The position numbers and the translations under genes were made by a program. Shown here piece after piece: positions 1-7,314 of a stretch of DNA of 10,055 nucleotides; the stretch's first letter is position 1, and every line of letters starts with the position of its first letter. Below the pieces are notes generated by a model that saw only the letters and a list, made by a program, of their open reading frames with translations, was not told the DNA's origin and ran no database searches. Location of the stretch: assembly GCA_022842255.1 (NCBI GenBank), contig JALHPW010000128.1:1-10055 (forward strand), written 5' to 3'. Source of the stretch: Saprospiraceae bacterium. GTDB lineage: Bacteria; Bacteroidota; Bacteroidia; Chitinophagales; Saprospiraceae.

Positions 1-11
1 CGGATATCCAG

Positions 12-362
12 CTAGCGCTCAAAACGTCTTTTGCCTGCTTTGATCCGAATCAGGTAGGTGCCGCTTTCGAGTTGGGACAGGTTGAGCATCCGGTTGACGT
101 CGGAAACCGCTCCGTCAATCGTTTCGGTGTAGATTTCCGTTTCTGTGATGCGTTTGTCCACATTGGTTTCCAACATCAGGACACTGATATACAGTTTTTT
201 ACCTGTTTCGTTTTGGGCAGTCAACTGCACCCGGAGATCTTCCGTGGTTGTGATATCGACGTTTAAGTCACTTGGATTTGGCTGTGGAACGGGAGCTTTC
301 ATGCTCATGAGCAAGAAAAAAACGGGGGCGGCGAAGAGGAGCAAAGTCCATCTGTGTTTCAT
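12..362 (-). CDS. Small exported protein, DUF3244 / T9SS-sorting-domain-like
   Basis: The 116-residue protein begins with a typical export signal: K2, H3 and R4, then a hydrophobic core at about residues 6-20 (LLLFAAPVFFLLM). A clean signal-peptidase site is not obvious, because the best small residue, A23, is followed by proline. The mature part has alternating beta-strand patterns and ends with NLSQLESGTYLIRIKAGKR (about 94-112). This resembles the final strands of the Por-secretion-tail/DUF3244 beta-sandwich (L-x-L-S-x-L-x-S-G-x-Y). Here that domain makes up the whole mature protein instead of a tail on a larger cargo. Stand-alone DUF3244-type proteins are common in Bacteroidota and have no assigned function. 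The gene diverges from the LysR-type regulator at 517, so it could be that regulator's target, which is inference only. The stop codon is TAG at 12-14. The reading frame and export are fairly secure; the family call is moderate. Confidence 0.7.
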   Translation of the reverse strand: MKHRWTLLLFAAPVFFLLMSMKAPVPQPNPSDLNVDITTTEDLRVQLTAQNETGKKLYISVLMLETNVDKRITETEIYTETIDGAVSDVNRMLNLSQLESGTYLIRIKAGKRRFER

Positions 363-370
363 CTTTAATT

Positions 371-399
371 TAAATTTAGTTGTTGAAAAAAAGGGTCAA
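371..399 (-). promoter_or_regulatory. Possible Bacteroidota-type promoter for the gene at 12-362
   Basis: On the minus strand a TTG (397-399) and TAAATTTA (371-378) are separated by 18 bp. This approximates the Bacteroidota -33 TTG / -7 TAnnTTTG arrangement, with A for the last G. The -7 box lies only 8 bp from the start codon, so the transcript would be nearly leaderless, which lowers confidence. The TAAATTTA box is its own reverse complement and may match by chance in this AT-rich stretch. Confidence 0.25.
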
Positions 400-447
400 T
401 CGCGATGACGGCACAAAAGTGTAGGAAGTGATTGATACTTGAAAATG

Positions 448-461
448 CTATATTTTTATAG
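448..461. promoter_or_regulatory. Dyad between divergent gene and LysR gene, possible operator
   Basis: CTATA and TATAG face each other across TTTT, 56 bp upstream of the LysR start. A second short dyad, AGTT-GA-AACT, lies at 481-490. LysR-type regulators normally bind AT-rich interrupted dyads in the interval they share with a divergent gene, so the position fits. The arms are only 4-5 bp and do not match the T-N11-A spacing exactly, so this is weak. Nothing else stands out in 363-516. Confidence 0.25.
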
Positions 462-516
462 ATTTATGCCGAAAAAGCATAGTTGAAACTTGTACTCAGA
501 ATGAACTTTTTTGGGA

Positions 517-1419
517 ATGGAACTTCGTCAAATTAAATACTTCCTAGGGGTGGCGGAAACCCTAAATTTCTCCAAAGCCGCCTTGAACCTGAACATTGTC
601 CAACCCGCCCTGAGCCGTCAAATCCAGCAATTGGAGCAAGAATTGGGCGTGGTTTTGTTTGAGCGCAACAACCGCAATGTGCGGCTCACCCCGGCGGGTG
701 TGTACTTGCGCGACGAAATGATCAAACTGGACAAGCGTTTCAACGACACCCTGGGGCACGCCCTTTCCATCCAAAACGGCCATGTAGGTACCATCCGGAT
801 TGGCTATCCTGGGTCGGCCTTGTATTCCATCTTACCGGAGGTGCTCTGTTTGCTTCAGGACAAATTGCCCCTGCTGGATGGGATATTGACCGAAATGGCG
901 GAAGTGAAGGTGTTGGAAACCTTGTTGAACGGTCATATTGATGTTTGCTTTTCCAGGGAAGAAATTTATGACCATCCGAATATATGCCAGCAGAAACTAT
1001 TTTCAGAGCATTTGGCGCTGGTGGTGCCCGAAAAACATCGGCTCACCAAAGAGAACTTTCAATCCATGGAGCAATGCAGGGAGGAGGGCTTTATTTTGCC
1101 CTATCTGGCTGATTGGCAGCGATACCGCCAACTGATTTATGGGATTTTCAGTCAGCATGGTTTTGCCCCACGCATCGCCTATGAATCCAATTATGGAGCG
1201 ACCATCATGCGTTTGGTGGAAAAAAACTTGGGCATTTCCCTTTTGCCTTTGAGTTACCGGATGGGCAGCTCACTCAAGGTGCGTTTTATCCCACTGGAAA
1301 CCAAAACCACCCTGTATATGGTTTGGAGAACGGACAATCATAGCCCCATTGTCCGCAATTTCATTGCCTTGTGCGACGAGGCGGCCCAGCACCTGGATTT
1401 GAATTTTGAGTGTCCATAA
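517..1419 (+). CDS. LysR-family transcriptional regulator
   Basis: This 300-residue protein has the standard LysR length and layout. The N-terminal winged helix-turn-helix spans residues 1-60: ELRQIKYFLGVAETLNFSKA, then NIVQPALSRQIQQLEQELG and the wing VVLFERNNRNVRLTPAG. A linker helix to about residue 88 follows. A periplasmic-binding-protein-like effector domain runs from about 90 to 295 and ends with a segment like MVWRTDNHSPIVRNFIAL, typical of the CatM/BenM-type branch. The regulator should be a cytoplasmic tetramer responding to a small organic ligand that cannot be named from sequence. I chose the ATG at 517, giving MELRQIKYF as in most family members, over an in-frame TTG two codons upstream. 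It diverges from the small exported protein and lies 62 bp upstream of the alkyltransferase gene on the same strand, so it may control either neighbour. The family is certain; the target is unknown. Confidence 0.95.
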   Translation: MELRQIKYFLGVAETLNFSKAALNLNIVQPALSRQIQQLEQELGVVLFERNNRNVRLTPAGVYLRDEMIKLDKRFNDTLGHALSIQNGHVGTIRIGYPGSALYSILPEVLCLLQDKLPLLDGILTEMAEVKVLETLLNGHIDVCFSREEIYDHPNICQQKLFSEHLALVVPEKHRLTKENFQSMEQCREEGFILPYLADWQRYRQLIYGIFSQHGFAPRIAYESNYGATIMRLVEKNLGISLLPLSYRMGSSLKVRFIPLETKTTLYMVWRTDNHSPIVRNFIALCDEAAQHLDLNFECP

Positions 1420-1481
1420 CTCCACAAGTTTCGGGTTGCTTGCCCGCCCGCTTGTCCCCCACCTTTGTCAAAAAATAAGTC

Positions 1482-2348
1482 ATGAGCGAACAACATCTCA
1501 ATTACGAACGGGTGGCACAAGTCATTGATTATCTAAGCAAAAACTTTCGTAAGCAGCCGGATTTGTCCGACGTTGCAAAGCAAGTGCATCTCTCACCAGA
1601 GCATTTTCAACGGATTTTTACCGAATGGGCTGGGGTGAGTCCCAAGAAATTCATGCAGTACCTAACACTCGATTTCTTGCGCGACAGGATTTGTGAGTTG
1701 CCCAACTTGCAGGCCGCTGCGGATGCCGTTGGGTTCTCCGCCCAATCTCGGGTCTATGATTTGTTTGTCAATATTGAAGGGGTGACGCCCGGGATGTTTC
1801 GCGAGGCTGGTTTGGGCTTGAAAATTAAGTTTGGCTATCACAACACGCCTTTTGGGCTTTGCTTTTTGGCGATTTCCGATCGCGGCATTTGCGGCTTGGG
1901 CTTTGTGGATGAAGACCGGAAACGAACCGAATTTGAGGCTTTTCAACAAAAATGGCACTTTGCTGAACTCGAACACGCCCCCGACCAAACCCAGCCCTTT
2001 GTGCAACAAATCTTCTCGCCCGACCAAAGTCAGCTCCAGCGCCTTACGATACTGGCCCAAGGCACCAACTTCCAACTCAAGGTCTGGGAAGCCTTGCTCC
2101 GAATCCCGCCTGGTGCGGTGACGACTTATGGACACATCGCCCAAAGTATCGGTCAACCTTCCGCCGCTCGTGCCGTTGGAACAGCCATTGGTAGCAACCC
2201 GGTAGGTTTCCTCATCCCTTGTCATCGGGTCATTCAAGGTACCGGCAAACTAGGGGGATATCATTGGGGGGAAAGGCGCAAAACGGCTATGGTAGGTTGG
2301 GAAATGGCCCGTGCTCCTGAACTTCGTACCAGTGAGGCAAAGGCCTGA
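1482..2348 (+). CDS. AraC-type HTH fused to O6-alkylguanine-DNA alkyltransferase (Ada-like, no N-terminal Ada domain)
   Basis: The protein has 288 residues and two clear parts. Residues about 8-108 are an AraC-type double HTH (VAQVIDYLSKNFRKQPDLSD..., then LQAAADAVGFSAQSRVYDLF). Residues about 112-276 are an alkyltransferase of the Ogt/Ada-C type. Its hallmarks are the acceptor motif P246-C247-H248-R249-V250, the DNA-binding helix S-A-A-R230-A-V-G with the finger arginine, Y216 in TTYGHIA, and a trailing WE at 273-274. It should transfer methyl groups irreversibly from O6-methylguanine (and O4-methylthymine) in DNA to C247. E. coli Ada has an extra N-terminal zinc domain that takes a methyl from phosphotriesters and switches the protein to an activator. 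Here the protein starts directly at the HTH, so that switch is missing. The architecture is known in other bacteria. The ATG follows an A-rich stretch with no Shine-Dalgarno sequence. The gene sits between the LysR and hydrolase genes on the same strand. Repair activity is highly likely; any regulatory role is uncertain. Confidence 0.93.
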   Translation: MSEQHLNYERVAQVIDYLSKNFRKQPDLSDVAKQVHLSPEHFQRIFTEWAGVSPKKFMQYLTLDFLRDRICELPNLQAAADAVGFSAQSRVYDLFVNIEGVTPGMFREAGLGLKIKFGYHNTPFGLCFLAISDRGICGLGFVDEDRKRTEFEAFQQKWHFAELEHAPDQTQPFVQQIFSPDQSQLQRLTILAQGTNFQLKVWEALLRIPPGAVTTYGHIAQSIGQPSAARAVGTAIGSNPVGFLIPCHRVIQGTGKLGGYHWGERRKTAMVGWEMARAPELRTSEAKA

Positions 2349-2392
2349 GTATAGATTGCTGAAGTACATTCATTTTCAATAATATTTCTTGC

Positions 2393-3106
2393 ATGAAAAC
2401 CTTTATTTTCATCCATGGGTCGTGGCACAGCTCCTGGAACTGGCACCGTGTGGTGCCCATTTTGGAAAAAACCGGACACCGTGCTATCGCAATGGACCTT
2501 CCTGGTATGGGACGTGACAAGACCCCTATCCAAACCGTAACGCTTCAAACCAGTGTGGACGCGATTTGCAGTTTGTTGGATACGATTGAAGAAAAAGTGA
2601 TTTTGGTCGGCCATAGCAAGAACGGGATTTTGATTTCTCAGGTAGCGGAATACCGTCCACATAAAATCGAAAAATTGGTCTACCTCGCGGCCTACCTTAT
2701 TCCAAGTGGCAAAACACAACGGGAATATTCGATACAGGATACAGAAGGGGTGTTAAAGCCCTATGTCATATTCCATGAGGCGCTTCAGGCCACTACGCTG
2801 GATTCAGCTATATACCGCGAGGGCCTGTATGCAGATTGTGAGGAATACATCGTCTCCTTAGCCAAGGTTTTGCTGAGCCCCGAGCCATTTTCATCCGGCA
2901 TCACGCCCCTGCAACTGACCGAGCGCAACTTTGGAACTGTGCCTCGAGTGTACATCGAATGCACCGAAGACCGTGCAGTGACTCCATTCATCCAACGAAA
3001 AATGTACAGTGAGATGCCTTGCGAAAAAGTGTACAGTTTGGCCACCAGTCACTCCCCGTTTTTTAGCCAGCCTCAGGCCTTGGCAGATATTTTATGCGAA
3101 TTGTGA
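2393..3106 (+). CDS. Alpha/beta hydrolase, EstC / plant methyl-esterase-like
   Basis: This 237-residue cytoplasmic protein lacks a signal peptide and has the compact layout of the EstC/hydroxynitrile-lyase/methyl-esterase branch. The opening strand and oxyanion loop is FIFIHGSWHSSWNWHRVVP (residues 5-22), followed by DLPGMGRD at 35-42. The nucleophile elbow is G73-H74-S75-K76-N77-G78. The acid is probably D193 in ECTEDRAVTP, and the base H220 in ATSHSPFFSQPQALADIL. The elbow departs from strict G-x-S-x-G because N77 replaces the final glycine, although G78 follows. The triad itself is intact, so the enzyme is probably active on an ester or similar small substrate that cannot be named. The gene starts 44 bp after the alkyltransferase gene and may be cotranscribed with it, with no clear functional link. 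Confidence 0.88.
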   Translation: MKTFIFIHGSWHSSWNWHRVVPILEKTGHRAIAMDLPGMGRDKTPIQTVTLQTSVDAICSLLDTIEEKVILVGHSKNGILISQVAEYRPHKIEKLVYLAAYLIPSGKTQREYSIQDTEGVLKPYVIFHEALQATTLDSAIYREGLYADCEEYIVSLAKVLLSPEPFSSGITPLQLTERNFGTVPRVYIECTEDRAVTPFIQRKMYSEMPCEKVYSLATSHSPFFSQPQALADILCEL

Positions 3107-3168
3107 TACGATTTCCCTTGGGAATACTTGCATAAAACCGGACATTCGGGCTTCAAACTGATTCAACC

Positions 3169-4971
3169 ATGCGTGCAACAAAACCATCGTTCAAGCCCCT
3201 CCAATGGATTACCTATTTTATGGCCCTGTTCCTTTCCTTTTCCTGTAAAAGCGATGCTCCGAAAAACACGAGTGCGCCAAGCACCGACATTCCAGACAAA
3301 AAATGGTGGAAGGAAGCGGTGGTGTACCAAATCTATCCCCGTAGTTTTAAGGACTCGGATGGCGATGGGGTGGGCGATTTGAAAGGCATCACTTCCAAGC
3401 TCGACTATGTGAAAAGCCTTGGGGTGGATATCATCTGGCTCAACCCAATTTATGGTTCGCCGAATGATGATAATGGCTATGATATCTCTGATTATCAGAG
3501 TATTATGAAAGAATTTGGTACCATGGAAGATTTTGACGCCTTGCTGAAAGGCATGCACAATCGGGGACTGAAAGTGGTGATGGATTTGGTGGTGAACCAT
3601 TGCAGCGACGAACACGAATGGTTCAAACAAGCCCGAAGCAGCCGCGACAACCCGTACCGCGATTATTTCCATTGGTGGCCAGCTGAAAAAGGGAAACCGG
3701 CCCCTCGCTATAGTTTTTTTGACATCAACAACGATGCCTGGGAGTACGACAAAAAGACAGATGCCTATTACCTCCACTATTTTTCGGACAAACAGCCTGA
3801 CCTCAACTGGGAAAACCCTAAAGTGCGGGAAGAGATTTTCAGCATGATGCGTTTCTGGTTTGACAAGGGTGTGGATGGTTTTCGGATGGATGTGATTCCG
3901 TTTATTTCCAAAGATACCACCTATCCACCCTTGCCGGCAGCGTATAAGGGCGATATGGTGAAATACTATGCCAACGGCCCACACCTGCACGAATACCTGC
4001 AAGCCATGAACCGGGAAGTGCTCAGCAAATACGACATCATGACCGTGGCAGAAGGCATTGGTACAACGACCGACGATATCCTCAATTTTGTGGATCCCGA
4101 CCGCACGGAACTGAATATGGCCTACCATTTTGAGGGGGTGAGCTACGGCTACGTGCCAGGTAAGTTCAAAACACCCGAACCCGATGGCTATAAATTGGTC
4201 GGGTTCAAGGAAATATACAGTCGCTGGGATGCTGTTTTTGCCGAAAAAGGTTGGGGCACCATTTATCTAGGCAACCACGATCAGCCACGGATGGTAACGC
4301 GCTGGGGCAACGACAGCCCGGAATGGCGCGAGCTTTCCTCCAAAATGCTCACTACCTTTTTGATGACCATGCGCGCCACGCCTTACTATTATTATGGCGA
4401 TGAACTGGGTATGAACAACATCAAATTCGATAGAATTGAGGACTATCGCGACATCGAAACGCTCAATATGTACAAGAAAATCCAACAGGAGGGCGGCGAC
4501 CTGAAGGAGTTTATAGAAAGCCAAAAAAATGGCGGCGCGCGCGACAATGGCCGTACGCCATTTCAGTGGGATGCCACCACCAACGCGGGTTTTACTACCG
4601 GAACGCCCTGGCTGAACGTCAACCCGAATTACCTGACCATCAACGCCGCCGCGCAGGAAACCGATCCCAATTCGGTGTTGAATTATTTCCGAAAAATGGT
4701 GAAGTTGCGAAAAGGCGAGCCCGTGTTGATTTACGGAAGATATACCCTGCTGGATAAGGACAACCCTGACGTGTACGCCTACACCCGCGAGCTGAACGGG
4801 AAAAAGCTGCTTGTCTTGCTGAATTTCAGGGATAAACCGGCCACGGCAAATGTTGGCATCGATATTTCAAAAGCCAAATTGTCGATTGACAACTATGGTT
4901 CGGGGCCACAAAGCGCGGCGAACAACGGAGTGGCATTGCGGCCTTATGAGGCGGCAGTATTGGAACTTTAA
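3169..4971 (+). CDS. GH13 alpha-glucosidase / oligo-1,6-glucosidase-type lipoprotein
   Basis: This 600-residue glycoside hydrolase should cleave terminal alpha-glucosidic bonds of short malto- or isomalto-oligosaccharides. The N-terminus carries a hydrophobic stretch (about 13-25) ending in FLSFSC26, a relaxed lipobox. The KSD that follows recalls Bacteroidota surface-export signals, so the enzyme is probably lipid-anchored in the outer membrane, perhaps facing outward. After a linker the (beta/alpha)8 barrel starts at W46-W47-K-E-A-V-V-Y-Q-I-Y-P-R. A calcium loop is at D62-D70. Conserved regions are DLVVNH (139-144), QPDLN (209-213), GFRMDV with nucleophile D241, acid/base E295 in VAEG, and NHD (369-371). 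QPDLN together with valine after the nucleophile is the pattern of alpha-1,6-active members. A C-terminal beta domain runs from about 520. There is no SusC/SusD partner in view, and an intrinsic terminator follows the gene. Class and catalytic competence are very sure; exact substrate less so. Confidence 0.94.
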   Translation: MRATKPSFKPLQWITYFMALFLSFSCKSDAPKNTSAPSTDIPDKKWWKEAVVYQIYPRSFKDSDGDGVGDLKGITSKLDYVKSLGVDIIWLNPIYGSPNDDNGYDISDYQSIMKEFGTMEDFDALLKGMHNRGLKVVMDLVVNHCSDEHEWFKQARSSRDNPYRDYFHWWPAEKGKPAPRYSFFDINNDAWEYDKKTDAYYLHYFSDKQPDLNWENPKVREEIFSMMRFWFDKGVDGFRMDVIPFISKDTTYPPLPAAYKGDMVKYYANGPHLHEYLQAMNREVLSKYDIMTVAEGIGTTTDDILNFVDPDRTELNMAYHFEGVSYGYVPGKFKTPEPDGYKLVGFKEIYSRWDAVFAEKGWGTIYLGNHDQPRMVTRWGNDSPEWRELSSKMLTTFLMTMRATPYYYYGDELGMNNIKFDRIEDYRDIETLNMYKKIQQEGGDLKEFIESQKNGGARDNGRTPFQWDATTNAGFTTGTPWLNVNPNYLTINAAAQETDPNSVLNYFRKMVKLRKGEPVLIYGRYTLLDKDNPDVYAYTRELNGKKLLVLLNFRDKPATANVGIDISKAKLSIDNYGSGPQSAANNGVALRPYEAAVLEL

Positions 4972-4999
4972 GAAAATTGAAATTTATAAGTAGTATACA

Positions 5000-5045
5000 G
5001 AACGAGGCCGTCCCGTATTTTGCGGAGCGGCCTCGTGTTCTTTTT
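5000..5045 (+). terminator. Intrinsic terminator after the GH13 gene
   Basis: ACGAGGCCG (5002-5010) pairs perfectly with CGGCCTCGT (5028-5036). The stem extends by AGA/TCT across a 2-base bulge and is followed by TTCTTTTT at 5038-5045. It begins about 30 bp after the GH13 stop. It lies in the 89 bp between convergent genes and could also slow transcription from the Cys-rich lipoprotein gene, but the T-tract is clearly on the plus side. Confidence 0.85.
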
Positions 5046-5060
5046 GGCGAATACAATGGA

Positions 5061-5561
5061 CTAATTCGAACAGGAAGAACCTGCTGTAATCGCACAGTTA
5101 TTGCCTGCGTCGGATTTAAATCTGCGCGTAGAATTTGCCGGGATGGTATACGCTACGAGTGCAACCGGAGTATTGCCTACCCAGACTACACAATCAGTGC
5201 TTGCACCATTCTTAATCGCAAAGTAAGCCGAATTAGGCAGGCAAAAGTCAACGTAATTGGATGGCCCTTCTGTGCCGGTTAACGTGACCCAACCTGGGCA
5301 AGGCGTACAAGTGTTGGCGTTTTCCTGTGTGCCGCAAACTTTTACATCACAGTTGGGCGAGGAGATGAAAACGCAACAGGCATTGCCTCCACGGTCTTCG
5401 GCAATGCCCAAGTCGAGACTGAAATCGTCAAATGAGGCATCAGGTTCGCTGGATTCGGTTGCGATTTGCGTCAAATGGCTGGAACTTTCCTTTGTGCAAA
5501 AAACAAACAGGTTGGCGAAGAGCAGCAAGGCAAAAGCTGGATAAAAGATTTGTTTTTTCAT
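5061..5561 (-). CDS. Cysteine-rich small exported lipoprotein, unknown family
   Basis: I do not recognise a family for this 166-residue protein. It starts with MKKQIFYPAFALLLFANLFVFC: a short positive end, a hydrophobic core and a relaxed lipobox with C22 as the likely lipidated residue, followed by TKES. A low-complexity acidic and serine-rich linker runs to about residue 55. The mature part then has ten cysteines: C62, C63, C71, C76, C85, C88, C107, C124, C156 and C164. The even number suggests up to five disulfides in a compact extracytoplasmic domain. The second half (about 100-150) alternates hydrophobic strands (YFAIKNG, CVVWVG, VALVAYTIP), suggesting a small beta-sandwich. It converges on the GH13 gene and has its own promoter-like boxes upstream. 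Being a real gene is supported by the signal peptide, cysteine pattern and start context; the function is unknown. Confidence 0.78.
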   Translation of the reverse strand: MKKQIFYPAFALLLFANLFVFCTKESSSHLTQIATESSEPDASFDDFSLDLGIAEDRGGNACCVFISSPNCDVKVCGTQENANTCTPCPGWVTLTGTEGPSNYVDFCLPNSAYFAIKNGASTDCVVWVGNTPVALVAYTIPANSTRRFKSDAGNNCAITAGSSCSN

Positions 5562-5616
5562 GTTACCTGAAAACTGGTTAAGAGTGAAAGAAAATTGGCC
5601 CTGGTGGTTTCAGGCT

Positions 5617-5645
5617 CAAATATGGTAGGGGCTAGATTTGGCAAA
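5617..5645 (-). promoter_or_regulatory. Candidate Bacteroidota promoter for the Cys-rich lipoprotein gene
   Basis: On the minus strand TTTG (5642-5645) and CATATTTG (5617-5624) are 17 bp apart. This is close to the Bacteroidota consensus TTTG ... TAnnTTTG, with one mismatch in the -7 box. Transcription would start near 5610, leaving a leader of about 50 nt before the ATG at 5561. It is the best promoter match in the window, but it is seen by eye only. The rest of 5562-5773 shows no gene and no convincing terminator. Confidence 0.45.
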
Positions 5646-5773
5646 CGGGTACATTTTTGTGTCAGGGTTCGGCGCAAATCAGGTCAAAAACCGTCTCCAA
5701 GAAGATTGAATTAAGGATAAAGGCCTGTACGGAGCAGGAAAATGGTTACACAAAAGGCACCTTTCTTCTGAAG

Positions 5774-7213
5774 TCAACGGAGTTGGGCAGCTTTTTCGAG
5801 CAGCCAATCTCGTTCGGCACACAGCGGTTTGGCATGAATACGGGCCGATAGCCGTTCGGAACGACGCCGTTGCCCCGGTTTGGAGCGCAAAATCTGGTGG
5901 ATGATATTGACAAAATCTGCATTCGGTCGCTTCAGGTCGTCAGGCATGAATTTTTGGGAAGCCCTGGTGAGGAATATTTTAAATGCCCCGGCTTTATAAG
6001 GGAGGAGTTCGGATTCGATTTCGTATAAAATCTTGATTTCCAGTCGTTTAGCCAAAAGAGTGTAATTGAGAAATTCAAACACTGGGGCGATATGGTCGAG
6101 CGCAAGCTCGAATTTCCCAATGGCAAAAAGATACTGTGCTTTGTTTAGCCGGTAGAGGTCGGCACTCTCATTATCACCAATGATTTGTGTTTTATGGGAT
6201 TCTACGAATTCGATGGCCCAGTCAAGATTGCCCACACGTATTGCACCGGTGGCCACACTTAAATAGGCACTGGCAGTGATGCGTTTGCCAGTATGGTAGA
6301 GATAACCGCGTGCTAGGTTGTCGCGTTGAAGTTGATGCCAAAGCGGCACAAGTTCGTTTTTACCTCCATTGATTAAGAAAGCACAGAAGTTGCGTAGGTA
6401 GGTATAAAATTGTTGCAGGAGCGGAGGAGCGATATTGGCCTCATGTCTGTGCAGTAAATCCGAGAGCTCTTGAAAGTCCGCCAAAGGGGGCAGGTCCTTC
6501 TGGAGCAATTGACTGATTTTGTAAGCAATGAGTAAAATGGGAGATTTTTGCAGATAATCGTCCCTGATTTGTTGTTTTTGTAGCGAAAACGCGATGGATT
6601 TGTCAATCGCCAATTTGGTTACCTTTCGCTGTAGTAGGTATTGATTCAGTAATTCGAGCCGAGCTACATGGTAATAAAGCTCTAGTGATTCCAAGGCCAT
6701 TGGCACGTTCAAATCTCCCTTAAGGTAATTATGCGCCATTTCTTCCTCACAAATGGATAGCTCTAGTCGGAACTGACCGTAATAATCCTCCCGATTACGG
6801 GGCGGGACTTTATTTCGCATCAATTTTGCCAGATATTGTTCACGCCAATGCGACAAACCACGTTTTTTCAATAAATCTGCCCAGTCCACCAGTCTTTTTG
6901 GGTCATTCAGGTCCGCTATATATTCCTGTTTTAACAAAAAGGACTTCAAGAACTTATTGGAATCAACCATCACCTTTTCCAGTTTGCCTGCCGAAAAGGA
7001 CTCTCCTTCAAATACCTTTTGAAAAACCACTTCCTTGTTGATCTGGGTGGGCAAAAATTCCGGGGCGGCTTCTGCAACCGTCTGAAGCAGTTTCCGCCGA
7101 TTTTCATCCCCTTTTTTACCACTCCGGGTATAGGCCAACATATACCGGTTGAAGTCGTCGCGCTCCTCGGCACTAAGGGATTTGAATAAATCGAGCAGGT
7201 AAGTTCCTTCCAT
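5774..7213 (-). CDS. Large alpha-helical cytoplasmic protein, unknown function
   Basis: This 479-residue protein has no signal peptide, no transmembrane segment and only three cysteines. It is rich in Leu, Lys, Glu, Arg and Gln and almost entirely predicted helical. It opens with LLDLFKSLSAEERDDFNRYM (about 6-25), followed by segments like NRRKLLQTVAEAAPEF and GKLEKVMVDSNKFLKSFLL. This layout (L-x-x-L-S-x-x-E then a helical repeat body) resembles uncharacterised proteins of about 480-500 residues that I associate with Saprospiraceae-type genomes, where they seem to occur in several copies; that is from memory and unverified. Residues about 280-420 look like paired helices of a TPR-like solenoid (ASAYLSVATGAIRVGNLDWAIEFVE, LNKAQYLFAIGKFELALDHI). 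This suggests a protein-binding scaffold. The C-terminus is basic (KPGQRRRSERLSARIHAK). It diverges from the T9SS cargo gene, with about 100 bp between starts. It is certainly a gene; any role is a guess. Confidence 0.85.
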   Translation of the reverse strand: MEGTYLLDLFKSLSAEERDDFNRYMLAYTRSGKKGDENRRKLLQTVAEAAPEFLPTQINKEVVFQKVFEGESFSAGKLEKVMVDSNKFLKSFLLKQEYIADLNDPKRLVDWADLLKKRGLSHWREQYLAKLMRNKVPPRNREDYYGQFRLELSICEEEMAHNYLKGDLNVPMALESLELYYHVARLELLNQYLLQRKVTKLAIDKSIAFSLQKQQIRDDYLQKSPILLIAYKISQLLQKDLPPLADFQELSDLLHRHEANIAPPLLQQFYTYLRNFCAFLINGGKNELVPLWHQLQRDNLARGYLYHTGKRITASAYLSVATGAIRVGNLDWAIEFVESHKTQIIGDNESADLYRLNKAQYLFAIGKFELALDHIAPVFEFLNYTLLAKRLEIKILYEIESELLPYKAGAFKIFLTRASQKFMPDDLKRPNADFVNIIHQILRSKPGQRRRSERLSARIHAKPLCAERDWLLEKAAQLR

Positions 7214-7314
7214 AATCCGGTCAATTGGTATCGGAATGAGTGGCCAAAAATGTAACCTTTTTTGAAAAAGAGGTTCCTGATTTTTGCCGTGAACAATTTT
7301 TAAAAAGAAAACAC

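Noticed and set aside
511..516. In-frame TTG two codons upstream as the LysR start
   Set aside because: The ATG at 517 gives the usual MELRQIKYF beginning of the family; the TTG adds only two residues without support.
1662..2237. Open frame on the minus strand opposite the alkyltransferase gene
   Set aside because: It is antisense to a well-supported gene with an intact active site; the translation has no recognisable features.
3113..3124. TTCCC-TT-GGGAA dyad before the GH13 gene as an operator
   Set aside because: The arms are 5 bp with a 2-bp gap and no second copy; it is compatible with chance.
3163..4128. Long open frame on the minus strand opposite the GH13 gene
   Set aside because: It lies wholly within a gene carrying all GH13 motifs, and its translation is His/Ile/Val-rich with no domain; it is an antisense shadow.
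7261..7286. TTTG and GATTTTTG boxes upstream of the T9SS cargo gene as a promoter
   Set aside because: The spacing is only 14 bp, shorter than the usual range for Bacteroidota promoters, and the -7 box has a mismatch.
7240..7314. N-terminal extension of the T9SS cargo protein from the ATG at 7240
   Set aside because: It would place 25 charged residues before a clear signal peptide and run into the promoter region of the divergent gene.
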